A DNA stretch of 57,177 nucleotides from Acidimicrobiia bacterium (GCA_023265025.1 JAHFUP010000026.1:1-57177); one strand, 5' to 3'. Shown: positions 16,977-25,169, counted from the first letter of the stretch. Notes: generated by a model from the sequence alone, not told the origin. Made by a program: numbers and translations.

Positions 16977-17023
16977 CCGGACTCTTAATCTGTGGGTTCA
17001 GGGTTCGAGTCCCTGGGGGCGCA
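16977..17023 (+). other. 3' fragment of tRNA-Lys(CUU), putative attR of an integrated element
   Basis: The sequence contains an anticodon loop CTCTTAA (anticodon CTT), a variable region GTGGGTT, a T-arm CAGGG-TTCGAGT-CCCTG and a 3' acceptor strand GGGGCGC plus A. The matching 5' acceptor (GCGCCCC), D-arm and first half are absent: the bases to the left cannot fold into a tRNA and no GCGCCCC lies at the right distance. A partial tRNA ending exactly at the discriminator base is the classic product of tyrosine-integrase insertion into a tRNA 3' end. With this orientation the element lies to the left. Confidence 0.75.
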
Positions 17024-17059
17024 CAACAGCGGCGGCGGGAACCCCGAAGGACGTGTCGA

Positions 17060-17568
17060 ATGGCCACGATCGACGATCTCCTCGCCAGATCCCGATGGAT
17101 CAGCTTGCTCGACAGCTCGGGGTGGCACCCGACCAGGCGCTACCCGCCCTCGTCGGTGGGATGGAGGCCAACGCCCGGGAGCCGGGCGGTGAGACCTCGC
17201 TGGCTGAGGCGATCGGACAGCACGATGATGGCCTGCTCGACGGCGGTATCGACCTCGATCAGGTCGACATCGACGACGGCCAGAAGATCGTGGGCCACGT
17301 GTTCGGCGACAACCGCGACCAGGTCATCAGCCGACTCGGGGGCGGGGCCAAGGAGTCGATGATGTCGAGTTTGCTGCCGATGCTGGCGCCGCTCGTGATG
17401 TCGTTCCTCGCCAAGAAGGCCGGCGGCGGCGCCGGTGGTTCGGGCACCCGGTCGACCGGCGGCGGTGGGATCGGCGACCTTCTCGGCGGCCTGCTCGGTG
17501 GCGGGTCTGGCGGGGGCGGGCTCGAAGACCTGCTCGGCGGACTCCTCGGCGGCGGCCGCAAGGGCTGA
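17060..17568 (+). CDS. DUF937 (YidB-like) protein, single-base frameshift
   Basis: From ATG 17060, with AAGGA 9 bases upstream, the first codons read MATIDDLLA; after one missing base near 17087 the other frame gives QIPMDQLARQLGVAPDQALP, the usual start of DUF937 proteins. The rest is typical: LPALVGGMEANA, a helical middle with KIVGHVFGDNRDQVIS, SMMSSLLPMLAPLVMSFLAKK, then a Gly-rich tail with GIGDLLGGLLGGG repeats. If the shift is real, translation would have to start at ATG 17095. Function of DUF937 is unknown; many are small soluble proteins with homeobox-like helices. It begins 37 bases after the tRNA fragment and so is probably the first chromosomal gene outside the island. Confidence 0.8.
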
Positions 17569-17591
17569 CGAGGGTATGACAGTCACTTGGT

Positions 17592-17628
17592 TGTGCAATC
17601 TTGTGCCGTAGAGGTACAAGATTGCACA
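17592..17628. promoter_or_regulatory. 13-bp perfect inverted repeat, probable operator
   Basis: TGTGCAATCTTGT (17592-17604) and ACAAGATTGCACA (17616-17628) are exact complements 11 bases apart. It is distinctly AT-richer than its surroundings and has no U-run, so an operator is more likely than a terminator. TTGTAC/ACAAGAT words like this are common in toxin-antitoxin promoters, and a MazF-like remnant follows. Confidence 0.6.
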
Positions 17629-17865
17629 CTCGGCGAGGCGCAGGCGGGCCGCCGGCCCCGCGACGCCGGCCGCCGGCGCCGGCGGTTCGGTCCGACGCGG
17701 TGGGAGGAGGCTCGGCTTCACCGGCCGGAGCGGATCGGCTCGGTGGTGGCGGCCGCCCTGACCCGCACCCTGCCTCGCGGGCGCTTCCGGCGACGGGTCG
17801 GTGTGCTCTCGCCGGCCCGGATGGCGCAGGCGTGCCGCGCGCTGAGCGCCGCCACCGGGTGCTGA
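17629..17865 (+). pseudogene. Possible MazF/PemK-type toxin C-terminal remnant
   Basis: The only protein-like stretch between the DUF937 gene and 17896 is the end of a plus-strand frame: PERIGSVVAAALTRTLPRG, then FRRRVGVLSPARMAQACRAL and SAATGC before the stop at 17865. Its pattern (Arg-rich strand, 'VGxLSPxxMxxxxxAL') resembles the C-terminal helix region of MazF-like toxins. The N-terminal toxin strands are not recognisable: the sequence in between is Arg/Pro-rich. I read it as a relic of a toxin-antitoxin locus, with low confidence. Confidence 0.25.
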
Positions 17866-17895
17866 TCGCCGGCTCGACGGCCTAGGGTCATCGGG

Positions 17896-18633
17896 GTGCG
17901 AACCTCACGGCTGGCCGTCCTGGCATCGTTCTCCGTCGTTGTGACCCTCCTGTCCACTGGGCCGGCGCTGGCCGCGTCGAGGCCGACCGTCGGGTACGAC
18001 GTCTCCTACCCCCAGTGCGACGGGCGGCTTCCCAAGGATCCCGCCTTCGGGATCGTCGGGGTGAGCGACGGGCTGGCCTACGGCGAGAACCCGTGCCTGG
18101 CCCAGCAGTACGCGTGGGCCTCGGGCGCACGGAAGCCGCCGGCGTTCTACATGAACACCGGCAACCCGGGCACGGCCACCACGCGGACCGACTGGTACCG
18201 CCAGGACGGTCCGCGGACCTGCGACGCGAGCCACGAAGCGGGCTGCGCCTACAACTACGGTTTCTTCGCCGCCGGGGACGCGTTCGACCTCGCCACCGCC
18301 CGGACCGGCGCCCCGCCGTCGGCCATGTGGTGGCTCGACGTGGAGACGGCCAACTCGTGGTCGGCCGACCCGGCCCTCAACATCGAGGCCATCCAGGGCT
18401 CGATCGACTATCTCACCGCGGTCGCCCGCGTGACGGCGGTCGGGATCTACTCGACCGGCTACCAGTGGGGGCAGATCACCGGCGGCGCTCGGCTGCCGGT
18501 CCCCAGCTGGGTCGCCGGCGCCCTGAACGCCAAGTCGGCGGCGGGCATGTGCGCCGCGTCCTTCACCGGAGGTCCCGTGCAGCTGGTGCAGTACGCGTCG
18601 GGCGGCTTCGACGCCGACTACGCCTGTCCGTAG
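17896..18633 (+). CDS. Secreted glycoside-hydrolase-like protein (DUF1906/GH25-like)
   Basis: 245 aa from GTG 17896. A Sec signal peptide (RTSRLAVLASFSVVVTLLST, cleavage after ALAA near 27) precedes a domain that starts VGYDVSYPQCDG and has IVGVSDGLAYGENPCLAQQY, PAFYMNTGNPG, a central MWWLDVETANSW and ends GPVQLVQYASGGFDADYAC. The DV..YPQC opening, a barrel strand WWLDVE with two acidic residues and the final QY are features of the lysozyme-like TIM barrels grouped as GH25 or DUF1906/Rv2525c-like. Six Cys suggest disulfides outside the cell. A cell-wall role is likely but unproven. Monocistronic. Confidence 0.75.
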   Translation: MRTSRLAVLASFSVVVTLLSTGPALAASRPTVGYDVSYPQCDGRLPKDPAFGIVGVSDGLAYGENPCLAQQYAWASGARKPPAFYMNTGNPGTATTRTDWYRQDGPRTCDASHEAGCAYNYGFFAAGDAFDLATARTGAPPSAMWWLDVETANSWSADPALNIEAIQGSIDYLTAVARVTAVGIYSTGYQWGQITGGARLPVPSWVAGALNAKSAAGMCAASFTGGPVQLVQYASGGFDADYACP

Positions 18634-18679
18634 AGGTCGCCGGCTGCGTCCCGGAATAGGGAGCCAATGCCGGCGGTTC

Positions 18680-18689
18680 AACTAGTTGC
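18680..18689. promoter_or_regulatory. Palindrome CAACTAGTTG upstream of the DsbA-like gene
   Basis: A perfect 10-bp palindrome, extended by TT / CA, 22 bases before the ATG at 18712 and 9 bases before CATTCAACG. Position and shape suit a repressor site of the MarR/HxlR kind; the regulator is not identified. Confidence 0.35.
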
Positions 18690-18711
18690 ACATTCAACGA
18701 TGAGGTGGCCC

Positions 18712-19383
18712 ATGCCGCAGCCCATCAAGATCGACGTCTGGTCCGACATCGCCTGCCCGTGGTGCTACATCGGCAAGCGCCGGCTGGAAGCGGGGATCGC
18801 CGCCTACGCCCAGGAGTCGGGCGCGCTGCCAGTCGAGGTCGAGTACCACAGCTTCCAGCTGGCGCCCGACACGCCCGTCGACTTCGACGGCAGTGTGGCC
18901 GACTTCCTCGTGCGGCAGAAGGCGGTGCCGGAAGCGCACGTGCGGTCGTTGCTCGACCGGGTGACGCAGATCGCCGCCGGCGAGGGGCTTCGCTACGACT
19001 TCGGCGCGGTCCGCCATACCAACACAGGCAAGGCCCACCAGCTCCTGCACTACGCCAAGGCACGCGGCCTGCAGCTGGAGGCCAAGGAGCGGCTCATGCG
19101 GGCGTACTTCGTGGAGGGCAGGCACATCGGCCGGGCGGAGGACCTCGCCGCCCTCGCGTCCGACATCGGTTTGGATGCCGGCGACGTGCTCCGCTCGCTC
19201 GGTGAGGACGAGTACCTCGCCGCGGTACGGGCCGACGCCCAGACGGCGAGGGAGTACGGCATCCGGGGCGTCCCCTTCTTCGTCATCGACGGCCGCTATG
19301 GCATGTCGGGGGCGCAGCAGGCGGAGGCCTTCGCCGAGGCGTTGATCGAGGCAGCCGCCGATCGGGAGCCGGTCACGTCGTAG
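18712..19383 (+). CDS. DsbA family oxidoreductase, FrnE-like
   Basis: 223 aa from ATG 18712, which follows GAGGTGG; an upstream in-frame ATG at 18667 has no such site. The sequence begins IKIDVWSDIACPWCYIGKRR with the redox motif C15-P-W-C18, then LPVEVEYHSFQLAPD and the helical insertion ending AQTAREYGIRGVPFFVIDGR, where the cis-Pro (GVPFF) closes the active site, and MSGAQQAEAF at the end. No signal peptide: it acts in the cytoplasm. FrnE-type proteins catalyse thiol-disulfide exchange and help oxidative or metal stress resistance. The gene is probably inducible through the palindrome just upstream. Confidence 0.9.
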   Translation: MPQPIKIDVWSDIACPWCYIGKRRLEAGIAAYAQESGALPVEVEYHSFQLAPDTPVDFDGSVADFLVRQKAVPEAHVRSLLDRVTQIAAGEGLRYDFGAVRHTNTGKAHQLLHYAKARGLQLEAKERLMRAYFVEGRHIGRAEDLAALASDIGLDAGDVLRSLGEDEYLAAVRADAQTAREYGIRGVPFFVIDGRYGMSGAQQAEAFAEALIEAAADREPVTS

Positions 19384-19415
19384 GCTTCCCTTATGGGTAC
19401 ACGGCGGATTGGCTG

Positions 19416-19700
19416 GTGCATCGCAGGGTCACTGAGCGCCACGTCGAGTCGGCGACCGTGGTCACCAGCCTTGGGACAGGGACCGAGGACGTCGAATTCA
19501 GGCTGTCGGCGCGGGGCACCGAACGGTTCAACGCCCTGGTCCGAACGGTCGGTCTGGGCGGTCGAGCGGCCGTCGTGGTAGACGGTGTCGTGGTCCGTGC
19601 CCCCCGGTTGGAGACGACCGAGTTCCAGGGCAGGGGAATAGTGAGCGGACTCGATGTCGGCGCTGCAGACCGGCTCGCGAGACGTCTGAACCGCAGCTGA
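19416..19700 (+). CDS. Small protein with SecDF P1-head-like fold
   Basis: 94 aa from a GTG at 19416; the frame is open further up into the DsbA gene's last codons and the start is uncertain. The second half (RAAVVVDGVVVRAPRLETTE, QGRGIVSGLDVGAADRLARRL) has the same order as the P1 head of SecD (lavvLDGxVxxaPxv..i..G...IsG..s..xAxxLaxxL). No membrane segments follow, so this is not SecD itself; stand-alone P1-head proteins occur in actinobacteria without a known role. A broken relative is also possible. Confidence 0.45.
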   Translation: MHRRVTERHVESATVVTSLGTGTEDVEFRLSARGTERFNALVRTVGLGGRAAVVVDGVVVRAPRLETTEFQGRGIVSGLDVGAADRLARRLNRS

Positions 19701-19771
19701 ACTGCACGCCTGCGGGAGGATTCCCCGCCGGCCCACAGGTCCCTCACAGGTTCCGTGCCGACACTCACCTC

Positions 19772-19930
19772 ATGGACAACTCGAACCTGTTCGCGACCAT
19801 CGCCCGGACGGTGGCCGCCGTGGCCACCTCCGTCCTGACCGGCGCCACCGCCGGCGCCCTGCTGGCCCGCAAGCCCCTCGTCGTCCGGGTCGACCAGCGC
19901 CACCAGCCGTACGCCCGACCGGTCAGGTAG
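19772..19930 (+). CDS. 52-aa predicted small membrane-associated protein
   Basis: ATG 19772 to TAG 19928-19930. It begins [20 protein letters not shown], continues [15 protein letters not shown] and ends [11 protein letters not shown] single hydrophobic helix (about 8-33) of small residues is followed by a basic tail. Third codon positions are almost all G or C, as in real genes here. Its stop overlaps the end of the convergent DUF5655 gene by 8 bases. No family is recognised. Confidence 0.45.
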   Translation: MDNSNLFATIARTVAAVATSVLTGATAGALLARKPLVVRVDQRHQPYARPVR

Positions 19931-20339
19931 GTGAGTTGAGGTAGGCCTCGGTCAGCCACCCTCGCAACCGGTCGTCGAGGTCCTCGGGGCCCCGCAGGTT
20001 TGCGACGTGGTGGTAGCGGCCGTGGTCGGTGACCACCTTCCTGACGATGCGGTCGTGCTGCACGACCCGCGGCAGGAAGAACGAAAGCGCCACCCACCGG
20101 TCCCTCGGCCGCAGCTCCGCAAACGTCTGCGCCCGCTTCAGGAAGATCCCGACCGACACGGGTTCGACGTGCACGGGGCCCACGGTGGAGACGTGGGCGA
20201 GAACCGCCTCGAAGACCGGCCGCTCGTGCGCCGGCCCGGTCGAGAAGTACCCCTCGAGCGACATCGCCGGCGCGCACTCGTGTGACTGCCCGATCCGCCG
20301 GAACCGGCGGCGGCATTTCGGGCACGCCCAACCCTCCAC
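19923..20339 (-). CDS. DUF5655 protein with N-terminal zinc-ribbon-like segment
   Basis: 138 aa. It starts [22 protein letters not shown] (Cys at 6, 9 and 22, plus His 20), a possible metal site, and then has the DUF5655 pattern: [60 protein letters not shown] and LRGWLTEAY at the end. The DUF5655 fold resembles the 'DUF1801/YdhG' type and is often found as a stand-alone cytoplasmic protein of unknown role. The start codon is close to the riboswitch on the other strand (24 bases), so the two transcripts are divergent. Confidence 0.8.
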   Translation of the reverse strand: MEGWACPKCRRRFRRIGQSHECAPAMSLEGYFSTGPAHERPVFEAVLAHVSTVGPVHVEPVSVGIFLKRAQTFAELRPRDRWVALSFFLPRVVQHDRIVRKVVTDHGRYHHVANLRGPEDLDDRLRGWLTEAYLNSPT

Positions 20340-20362
20340 GTCCGGACGGTCTACACTACGAC

Positions 20363-20510
20363 GAACCGAAGGGGAGTACTCCCAAATGGTGTGCCCGTCA
20401 TCACGGCTGCTGCCTGCGAAGGCGGCGGCCCGGGCACGCCGGCCTCACGATCTGCTGTCGGCGGCTCGAGGCGGAGGAGACCTTCGGCTGACCTGATCAG
20501 CCGAAGGGAG
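20363..20510 (+). promoter_or_regulatory. yybP-ykoY (manganese) riboswitch controlling terC
   Basis: The hallmark GGGGAGTA is at 20371-20378 and GGAGGAGACCTTCGG at the 3' side (20473-20487), as in yybP-ykoY aptamers. The closing stem P1 is CCGAAGG (20366-20372) with CCTTCGG (20481-20487). The same 3' strand can instead pair as CCTTCGGCTGA (20481-20491) with TCAGCCGAAGG (20497-20507), a perfect 11-bp hairpin whose 3' arm runs into the Shine-Dalgarno GGGAG (20506-20510) of the gene starting at 20521. Metal binding would hold P1 and free the ribosome site. The interior helices were not modelled. Confidence 0.8.
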
Positions 20511-20520
20511 AACCCAAGTC

Positions 20521-21447
20521 ATGGACGTGCCCATCTGGGCGTGGGCGGCGACGATCGCCGTCATCGTGAGCATGCTGTTGGCCGACCTGTTCGTGTTCCA
20601 TCGCAACGCCCACGAGGTGTCGATGCGGGAGGCGGCGGCCACCAGCGCGGTCTGGATCTCGCTGGGCCTGAGCTTCGCCGGCGTCATCGCCTGGGCGTGG
20701 GGCGCCACCGCGGCGGGCGAGTACCTGGCCGGCTATCTGATCGAGAAGAGCCTCTCCGTCGACAACATCTTCGTCTTCGCCCTGTTGCTCTCCTACTTTG
20801 CGGTGCCCAAGGAGAACCAGCACCGCGTCCTGTTCTGGGGGGTGCTGGGCGCGCTGGTGTTCCGGGCCATCTTCATCGCCGCCGGCGCCACGCTGCTGGA
20901 GACGTTCTCCTGGACGAGCTACGTCTTTGGGGCCTTCCTGGTCCTGACCGGCGTCAAGATGGTCCGCCACGACGGCGGTGAGGTCCACCCAGATCGCAAC
21001 CCGGTGCTGCGGGCCCTCCGCCGGCTGGTACCGCTGACGAACGAGTACCACGGCCAGCGGTTCTTCGTAAAGGACGGCGTGCGGCGGCTGGCCACGCCGA
21101 TGCTGGCCGTGCTGGTGGCCATCGAGACGACCGACGTCCTGTTCGCGGTCGACTCGATTCCCGCCATTTTCGCGGTGACCGATGAGCCGTTCCTGGTGTT
21201 CACGTCGAACGCCTTCGCCATCCTGGGTTTGCGGGCGCTGTACTTCCTGCTGGCCGGGATGATGAGCCGCTTCGTCTACCTCAAGCTCGGGCTCGCCGCC
21301 GTCCTGGTCTTCGTGGGGGTGAAGATGCTCGTGTCCGGCGTGTTCCACCTGCCGGTCTGGGCGTCGCTGCTGGTGATCGCATCGGTGCTGGCGACGTCGG
21401 TGGTCGCCTCGCTGCGGGCGACGCAGGCGCCGGTGGAGATGGCCTGA
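20521..21447 (+). CDS. TerC family membrane protein (Alx-like), probable manganese exporter
   Basis: 308 aa with about nine membrane helices. TerC-family marks: WISLGLSFAGVIAWAWG, SLSVDNIFVFALLLSYFAVP, TGVKMVRHD, IETTDVLFAVDSIPAIFAV and SNAFAILGLRALYFLL. The two acidic membrane motifs (SVDNIFVF and TTDVLFAVDS) carry the Asp residues thought to bind metal. Alx, its E. coli relative, exports Mn2+ and is controlled by the same riboswitch class; TerC proteins also supply Mn2+ to exoenzymes. ATG 20521 follows GGGAG by 10 bases, inside the riboswitch switch hairpin. The gene stops 10 bases before the convergent hydrolase gene. This is the MntP-independent, manganese-sensing exporter arrangement. 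Confidence 0.9.
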   Translation: MDVPIWAWAATIAVIVSMLLADLFVFHRNAHEVSMREAAATSAVWISLGLSFAGVIAWAWGATAAGEYLAGYLIEKSLSVDNIFVFALLLSYFAVPKENQHRVLFWGVLGALVFRAIFIAAGATLLETFSWTSYVFGAFLVLTGVKMVRHDGGEVHPDRNPVLRALRRLVPLTNEYHGQRFFVKDGVRRLATPMLAVLVAIETTDVLFAVDSIPAIFAVTDEPFLVFTSNAFAILGLRALYFLLAGMMSRFVYLKLGLAAVLVFVGVKMLVSGVFHLPVWASLLVIASVLATSVVASLRATQAPVEMA

Positions 21448-21457
21448 GCCCGGAGAA

Positions 21458-22501
21458 CTACCTCGTCCCGCCGCCGGCGGCGACGAATTGCGCCATTGCG
21501 TCGATCACCGCGGTGTCGCGCTTCGTCTCCGCGACCGGCAGCGGGCCGTCGTGGAGGTGCTGGGCGCTGTCCGCGTTGGTGAGCGCCGCCGGCAGCTCGA
21601 TGCTCAGGGTCGACCCGCTCCCGACGGAAGTCACCACGTGGGCGCCCGGGATGACACCCACCAGCCGCTGGGCGTCGTAGGGGGCGGCGTCGGCGGGCAC
21701 GACGATCATCGTGGGTACCCTCACCCGGACCGCTTCGGCGGCCGGGTCGAACCCGTACAGCTCGGCCAGGAAGGCCGCCTCCTGGGCGGGCAGCAGCGGC
21801 CGCAGCTCGGTCCGGAGCTGATCGAGCGGCGGGAGCGACCGGCTGGACAACAGCGCGGCTACCTGCGTCCGCAAAGCATCGCCCGACTCGCGGCCGTAGC
21901 GGGACTGCAGCTGGGCGGCCCGCACGTCCACCAGCGACCGCCCAGGTGCGGATACCAGCACCAGCCGCTTGACCCGGTTATCTGTCGCGGCCAGGCGCAG
22001 GGCCACCAAACCGCCCTCGTCGTAGCCGACGACCGTGAGCTCGCGGCCGGCGGTCTCCCGGCGTTGGGCCAGCAGGTCGAGGCCGGCGCGCCCGTCGGCC
22101 ACGAGGTCGTCGAAGTGCAGGCGGATGTCGGGCTCGACCTTGCTCGCGCCCGTGCCCCGCTGGTCGTAGCGGTAGGCGGCAACGCCCGCGGCGGCGATCG
22201 ACGTGGCCAGGTCCCGCCCGACGGAGTTGGCGGTGCCTGCCTGGCCCGGCAGGCCGGCGGCGGCTGCGGTGGGAAGGATGACGAGGGCGCCGGGCACCGC
22301 ACCGCCGGCCTGTGTCGCCGGCATGGTCAAGGTGCCGAACAGCCTGACGTTGCCGGCTCCCTCGAACTGGAGCGGTCGCTCGCCCGAGACCGGCCCGGCC
22401 GGCCCTGCGCCGTCGTCGGACGTCCCCCCGCCGGCGCAGCCGGCGGCCAGCAGGGCCATCAGGGCGAGCACGAGGGCCCACCGGGGCGCCCGGGTGCTCA
22501 T
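21458..22501 (-). CDS. Alpha/beta hydrolase-fold lipoprotein with Asp at the nucleophile position
   Basis: 347 aa, last gene of the copper operon (its ATG overlaps the cupredoxin stop). A lipobox (LLAAGC) anchors it outside. The fold is an alpha/beta hydrolase: RLFGTLTMPA, PGALVILPT, VAAYRYDQRGTGASK (the RGxG after the oxyanion strand), then LTVVGYDEGGLVALRLAA and RVPTMIVVPADAAPYD. The elbow reads G-Y-D-E-G, with Asp where esterases have Ser. Dehalogenases and epoxide hydrolases use Asp; a degenerate, non-catalytic copy is the other option. The C-terminal His is not obvious (HLHDG at about 320). Its place beside copA and a cupredoxin is unusual. Confidence 0.75.
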   Translation of the reverse strand: MSTRAPRWALVLALMALLAAGCAGGGTSDDGAGPAGPVSGERPLQFEGAGNVRLFGTLTMPATQAGGAVPGALVILPTAAAAGLPGQAGTANSVGRDLATSIAAAGVAAYRYDQRGTGASKVEPDIRLHFDDLVADGRAGLDLLAQRRETAGRELTVVGYDEGGLVALRLAATDNRVKRLVLVSAPGRSLVDVRAAQLQSRYGRESGDALRTQVAALLSSRSLPPLDQLRTELRPLLPAQEAAFLAELYGFDPAAEAVRVRVPTMIVVPADAAPYDAQRLVGVIPGAHVVTSVGSGSTLSIELPAALTNADSAQHLHDGPLPVAETKRDTAVIDAMAQFVAAGGGTR

Positions 22502-22914
22502 GCCACGTTGACGAGCACCTTCATGCCGCCGGTGTAGTGGCCGGGCTCGTGGCAGCCGATGACGACCTGCCCCGCCTTGGCGAAGGTGTAGGTCAGTGAG
22601 GCGGATTTCCCCGGCTTCACGCTGACCGCGTTCGCCATTTTCATGTGGTCGTGGCCACCCCGCATGTCCTTCTCGTGCTCGTCCTGGGCGGCCTGGTCGC
22701 CGATGAAGGCGTCGTGGGTCACGCCCCCGGTGTTCTTGAAGACGAAGCGGAGCTTCTCGCCGACCCGGGCGTCGACCGAGGTGGGGGAGAAGGCGATGTC
22801 GCGCATCTCGACGTCGACGGTGCGGGCGTCGGTCGGGCCGGCTGCGGTCGACCCCCCGTCGCTCGACCCGCAGGCGGCCAGCACGACGAGCAGGAGGACG
22901 GCGAGGCGCCTCAC
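22498..22914 (-). CDS. Cupredoxin-like copper-binding lipoprotein
   Basis: 138 aa. Signal and lipobox ([10 protein letters not shown], Cys 15) and then a single cupredoxin domain: [38 protein letters not shown] with the first copper His, and [15 protein letters not shown] with Cys, His and Met of a type 1 site. A His/Met-rich loop ([16 protein letters not shown]) lies between and could bind more copper. It would accept or buffer Cu at the outer face of the membrane. The start overlaps the copA stop by 4 bases and its own stop overlaps the hydrolase start, so the three are translated together. Confidence 0.88.
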   Translation of the reverse strand: MRRLAVLLLVVLAACGSSDGGSTAAGPTDARTVDVEMRDIAFSPTSVDARVGEKLRFVFKNTGGVTHDAFIGDQAAQDEHEKDMRGGHDHMKMANAVSVKPGKSASLTYTFAKAGQVVIGCHEPGHYTGGMKVLVNVA

Positions 22915-25169
22915 TGCGACGCCGAGGTGCGGAACGACCGCAGGCGAAGGCTGTTGCTGACCACGAAGATGCTGGAGAAGGCCATGGCCGCCCCGGCGAT
23001 CATCGGGTTCAGCATGCCGAGCGCGGCGAGGGGGATGGCGGCGACGTTGTAGGCGAAGGCCCAGAACAGGTTGCCCTTGATGGTCCGCAGGGTGCGGCGG
23101 GACAGGCGGATGGCGTCGGCCGCGGCGCGGAGGTCACCGCGAACCAGGGTGATGTCGCTGGCCTCGATGGCCACATCGGTGCCGGTGCCCATGGCCAGGC
23201 CGAGATCGGCCTGGGCGAGGGCAGCGGCGTCGTTCACCCCGTCCCCCACCATGGCCACGACCCGTCCCTCGCCTTGCAGGCGGCGGACGACGTCGAGCTT
23301 CTGCTCGGGCAGCACCTCGGCGACGACCCGGTCGATCCCGAGCTCGCCGGCGACCGCCTCGGCGGTGGCGGTGTTGTCGCCCGTCAGCAGGACCGGCGTC
23401 AGGCCGAGCGCCCGGAGCTGGGCGATGGCCTCGGCGGAGGTCGGCTTGATCGTGTCGGCCACGACGAGCACCGCCCGAGCCTCCCCGTCCCAGCCGGCGA
23501 GCACCGCGGTGCGGCCCGCGGCCTCGGCCGCCTCCCTCGCCACCGTGAGCTCCGGGCCTGGCGTCAGCCCCCAGTCGGCGAGGAAGCGGGCCCGGCCGGC
23601 GAAGACGGCTCGGCCGTCGACCACACCGTGGACGCCGAGGCCCTGGGTGCTGGCGAAGGACTCGACCAGGGGCAGCGTGCCGACCTTGGCGCGGGCGCCG
23701 GCGGCGATGGCCCGGGCGACGGGGTGCTCGGAGGCGTCCTCGAGGGCGCCGACCAGGGCCAGCACCTCCTCGTTGGACGTCCCGGGCGCGGCCACGACCT
23801 CGACGAGGGACATCTGGCCGGTGGTGACCGTGCCGGTCTTGTCGAGGACGATGGTGTCGACCCGGCGGGTGGATTCGAGGACCTCGGGGCCCTTGATGAG
23901 GATGCCGAGCTGGGCGCCCCGGCCGGTGCCGACGAGGAGGGCGGTGGGCGTGGCCAGGCCCAGGGCGCAGGGGCAGGCGATGATCAGCACGGCCACGGCG
24001 GCGGTGAAGGCGGCGGCCGCGCCCTCGCCGCTGGCCAGCCACACGCCGAGGGTGACGAGCGCCAGGACGATCACGATCGGCACGAAGACGGCGGCGATCC
24101 GGTCGGCGAGGCGCTGGACCGGCGCCTTGCCGCTCTGGGCCTCGGTGACCAGCCGCCCCATCTGAGCCAGCTGGGTGTCGGCGCCGACGCGGGTGGCCCG
24201 CACCACCAGGCGCCCGCCGGCATTGACCGTGGCGCCGACGACGGCGTCGCCGGGGCCCACCTCGACGGGGACGCTCTCGCCCGTCAGCAGGGAGGCGTCG
24301 ATGGCGGACGTTCCTTCGGTGACGACTCCGTCGGTGGCCACCTTCTCGCCGGGGCGGACGACGAACAGGTCGCCGGCGGCGAGCTGCTCGACCGGGATGC
24401 GGCGCTCCACCCCGTTGTCCAGGACAGCCACGTCGTTGGCGCCGAGCTCGAGGAGGGCCCGCAGGGCGGCGCCGGAGCGACGCCGGGCGCGCGCCTCGAA
24501 GTAGCGCCCGGCCAGGATGAACACGGTGACGCCGGCCGCCACCTCCAGGTAGATCTCATGCGTCCCGGAGGTGCGGGAGATGCTGAGGTCGAAGTCCATC
24601 TTCATGCCGGGCATGCCGGCGTCGCCCCAGAAGAGGGCATAGAGCGACCACCCGAAGGCAGCCAGGGTGCCAACCGAGATCAGCGTGTCCATGGTGGCGG
24701 CGCCGTGGCGCAGGTTCACCCAGGCGGCGCGGTGGAACGGATACGCGCCCCACACGACGACGGGCGCGGCCAGCGTGAGCGACAGCCACTGCCAGTTGTC
24801 GAACTGGAGCGAGGGGATCATGGCCATGGCGACCACCGGCACGCTGAGGAGGAGCGAGATCAGCAGGCGGTTGCGGAGGGGAGCGGTCTCGTCGACGTGG
24901 GTCGTCGCCTCGCTGTCGCCGGCGTCGACCGACGGGCGCTCGGCCCGGGGGAGCGCGGCGGTGTAGCCGGCGGCTTCGACCGCGGCGATCACGGCGGACG
25001 GCGCGGTGCCCGCCGGGAGGTCGACCGTGGCGTGCTCGGTGGCGTAGTTGACGGTGGCCGTGACCCCGTCGAGGCGGTTCAGCCGCTTCTCGATACGTGC
25101 TGCGCAGGAGGCGCAGGTCATGCCGCCGATGACGAGCTCGACGCGCGTCGGGCCCGTCACCGCCGTCAC
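22911..25169 (-). CDS. copA: Copper-exporting P1B-type ATPase
   Basis: 752 aa from GTG 25169, chosen because it overlaps the copZ stop (GTGA) and opens with a heavy-metal domain (GGMTCASC, Cys 19 and 22); the open frame upstream is antisense-like. All P1B marks are present: eight membrane helices, [10 protein letters not shown] (about 398), DKTGTVTTG phosphorylation site (about 440), the HP dipeptide HPVARAI (about 483) and [10 protein letters not shown] (about 641), and a terminal pair of helices. The CPC motif with MxxSS-type C-terminal helices is the Cu(I) class. It pumps Cu(I) out at the expense of ATP and is fed by CopZ. Operon order is copZ-copA-cupredoxin-hydrolase. Confidence 0.95.
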   Translation of the reverse strand: MTAVTGPTRVELVIGGMTCASCAARIEKRLNRLDGVTATVNYATEHATVDLPAGTAPSAVIAAVEAAGYTAALPRAERPSVDAGDSEATTHVDETAPLRNRLLISLLLSVPVVAMAMIPSLQFDNWQWLSLTLAAPVVVWGAYPFHRAAWVNLRHGAATMDTLISVGTLAAFGWSLYALFWGDAGMPGMKMDFDLSISRTSGTHEIYLEVAAGVTVFILAGRYFEARARRRSGAALRALLELGANDVAVLDNGVERRIPVEQLAAGDLFVVRPGEKVATDGVVTEGTSAIDASLLTGESVPVEVGPGDAVVGATVNAGGRLVVRATRVGADTQLAQMGRLVTEAQSGKAPVQRLADRIAAVFVPIVIVLALVTLGVWLASGEGAAAAFTAAVAVLIIACPCALGLATPTALLVGTGRGAQLGILIKGPEVLESTRRVDTIVLDKTGTVTTGQMSLVEVVAAPGTSNEEVLALVGALEDASEHPVARAIAAGARAKVGTLPLVESFASTQGLGVHGVVDGRAVFAGRARFLADWGLTPGPELTVAREAAEAAGRTAVLAGWDGEARAVLVVADTIKPTSAEAIAQLRALGLTPVLLTGDNTATAEAVAGELGIDRVVAEVLPEQKLDVVRRLQGEGRVVAMVGDGVNDAAALAQADLGLAMGTGTDVAIEASDITLVRGDLRAAADAIRLSRRTLRTIKGNLFWAFAYNVAAIPLAALGMLNPMIAGAAMAFSSIFVVSNSLRLRSFRTSASQ

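Noticed and set aside
16922-17023. A complete tRNA-Lys starting at GCGCCGA
   Set aside because: 102 bases long, no D-arm, and the acceptor pairs only in part; the 3' fragment reading is better.
18667-18711. Upstream ATG 18667 as start of the DsbA-like gene
   Set aside because: It would run across the CAACTAGTTG palindrome and lacks a ribosome site; ATG 18712 has GAGGTGG.
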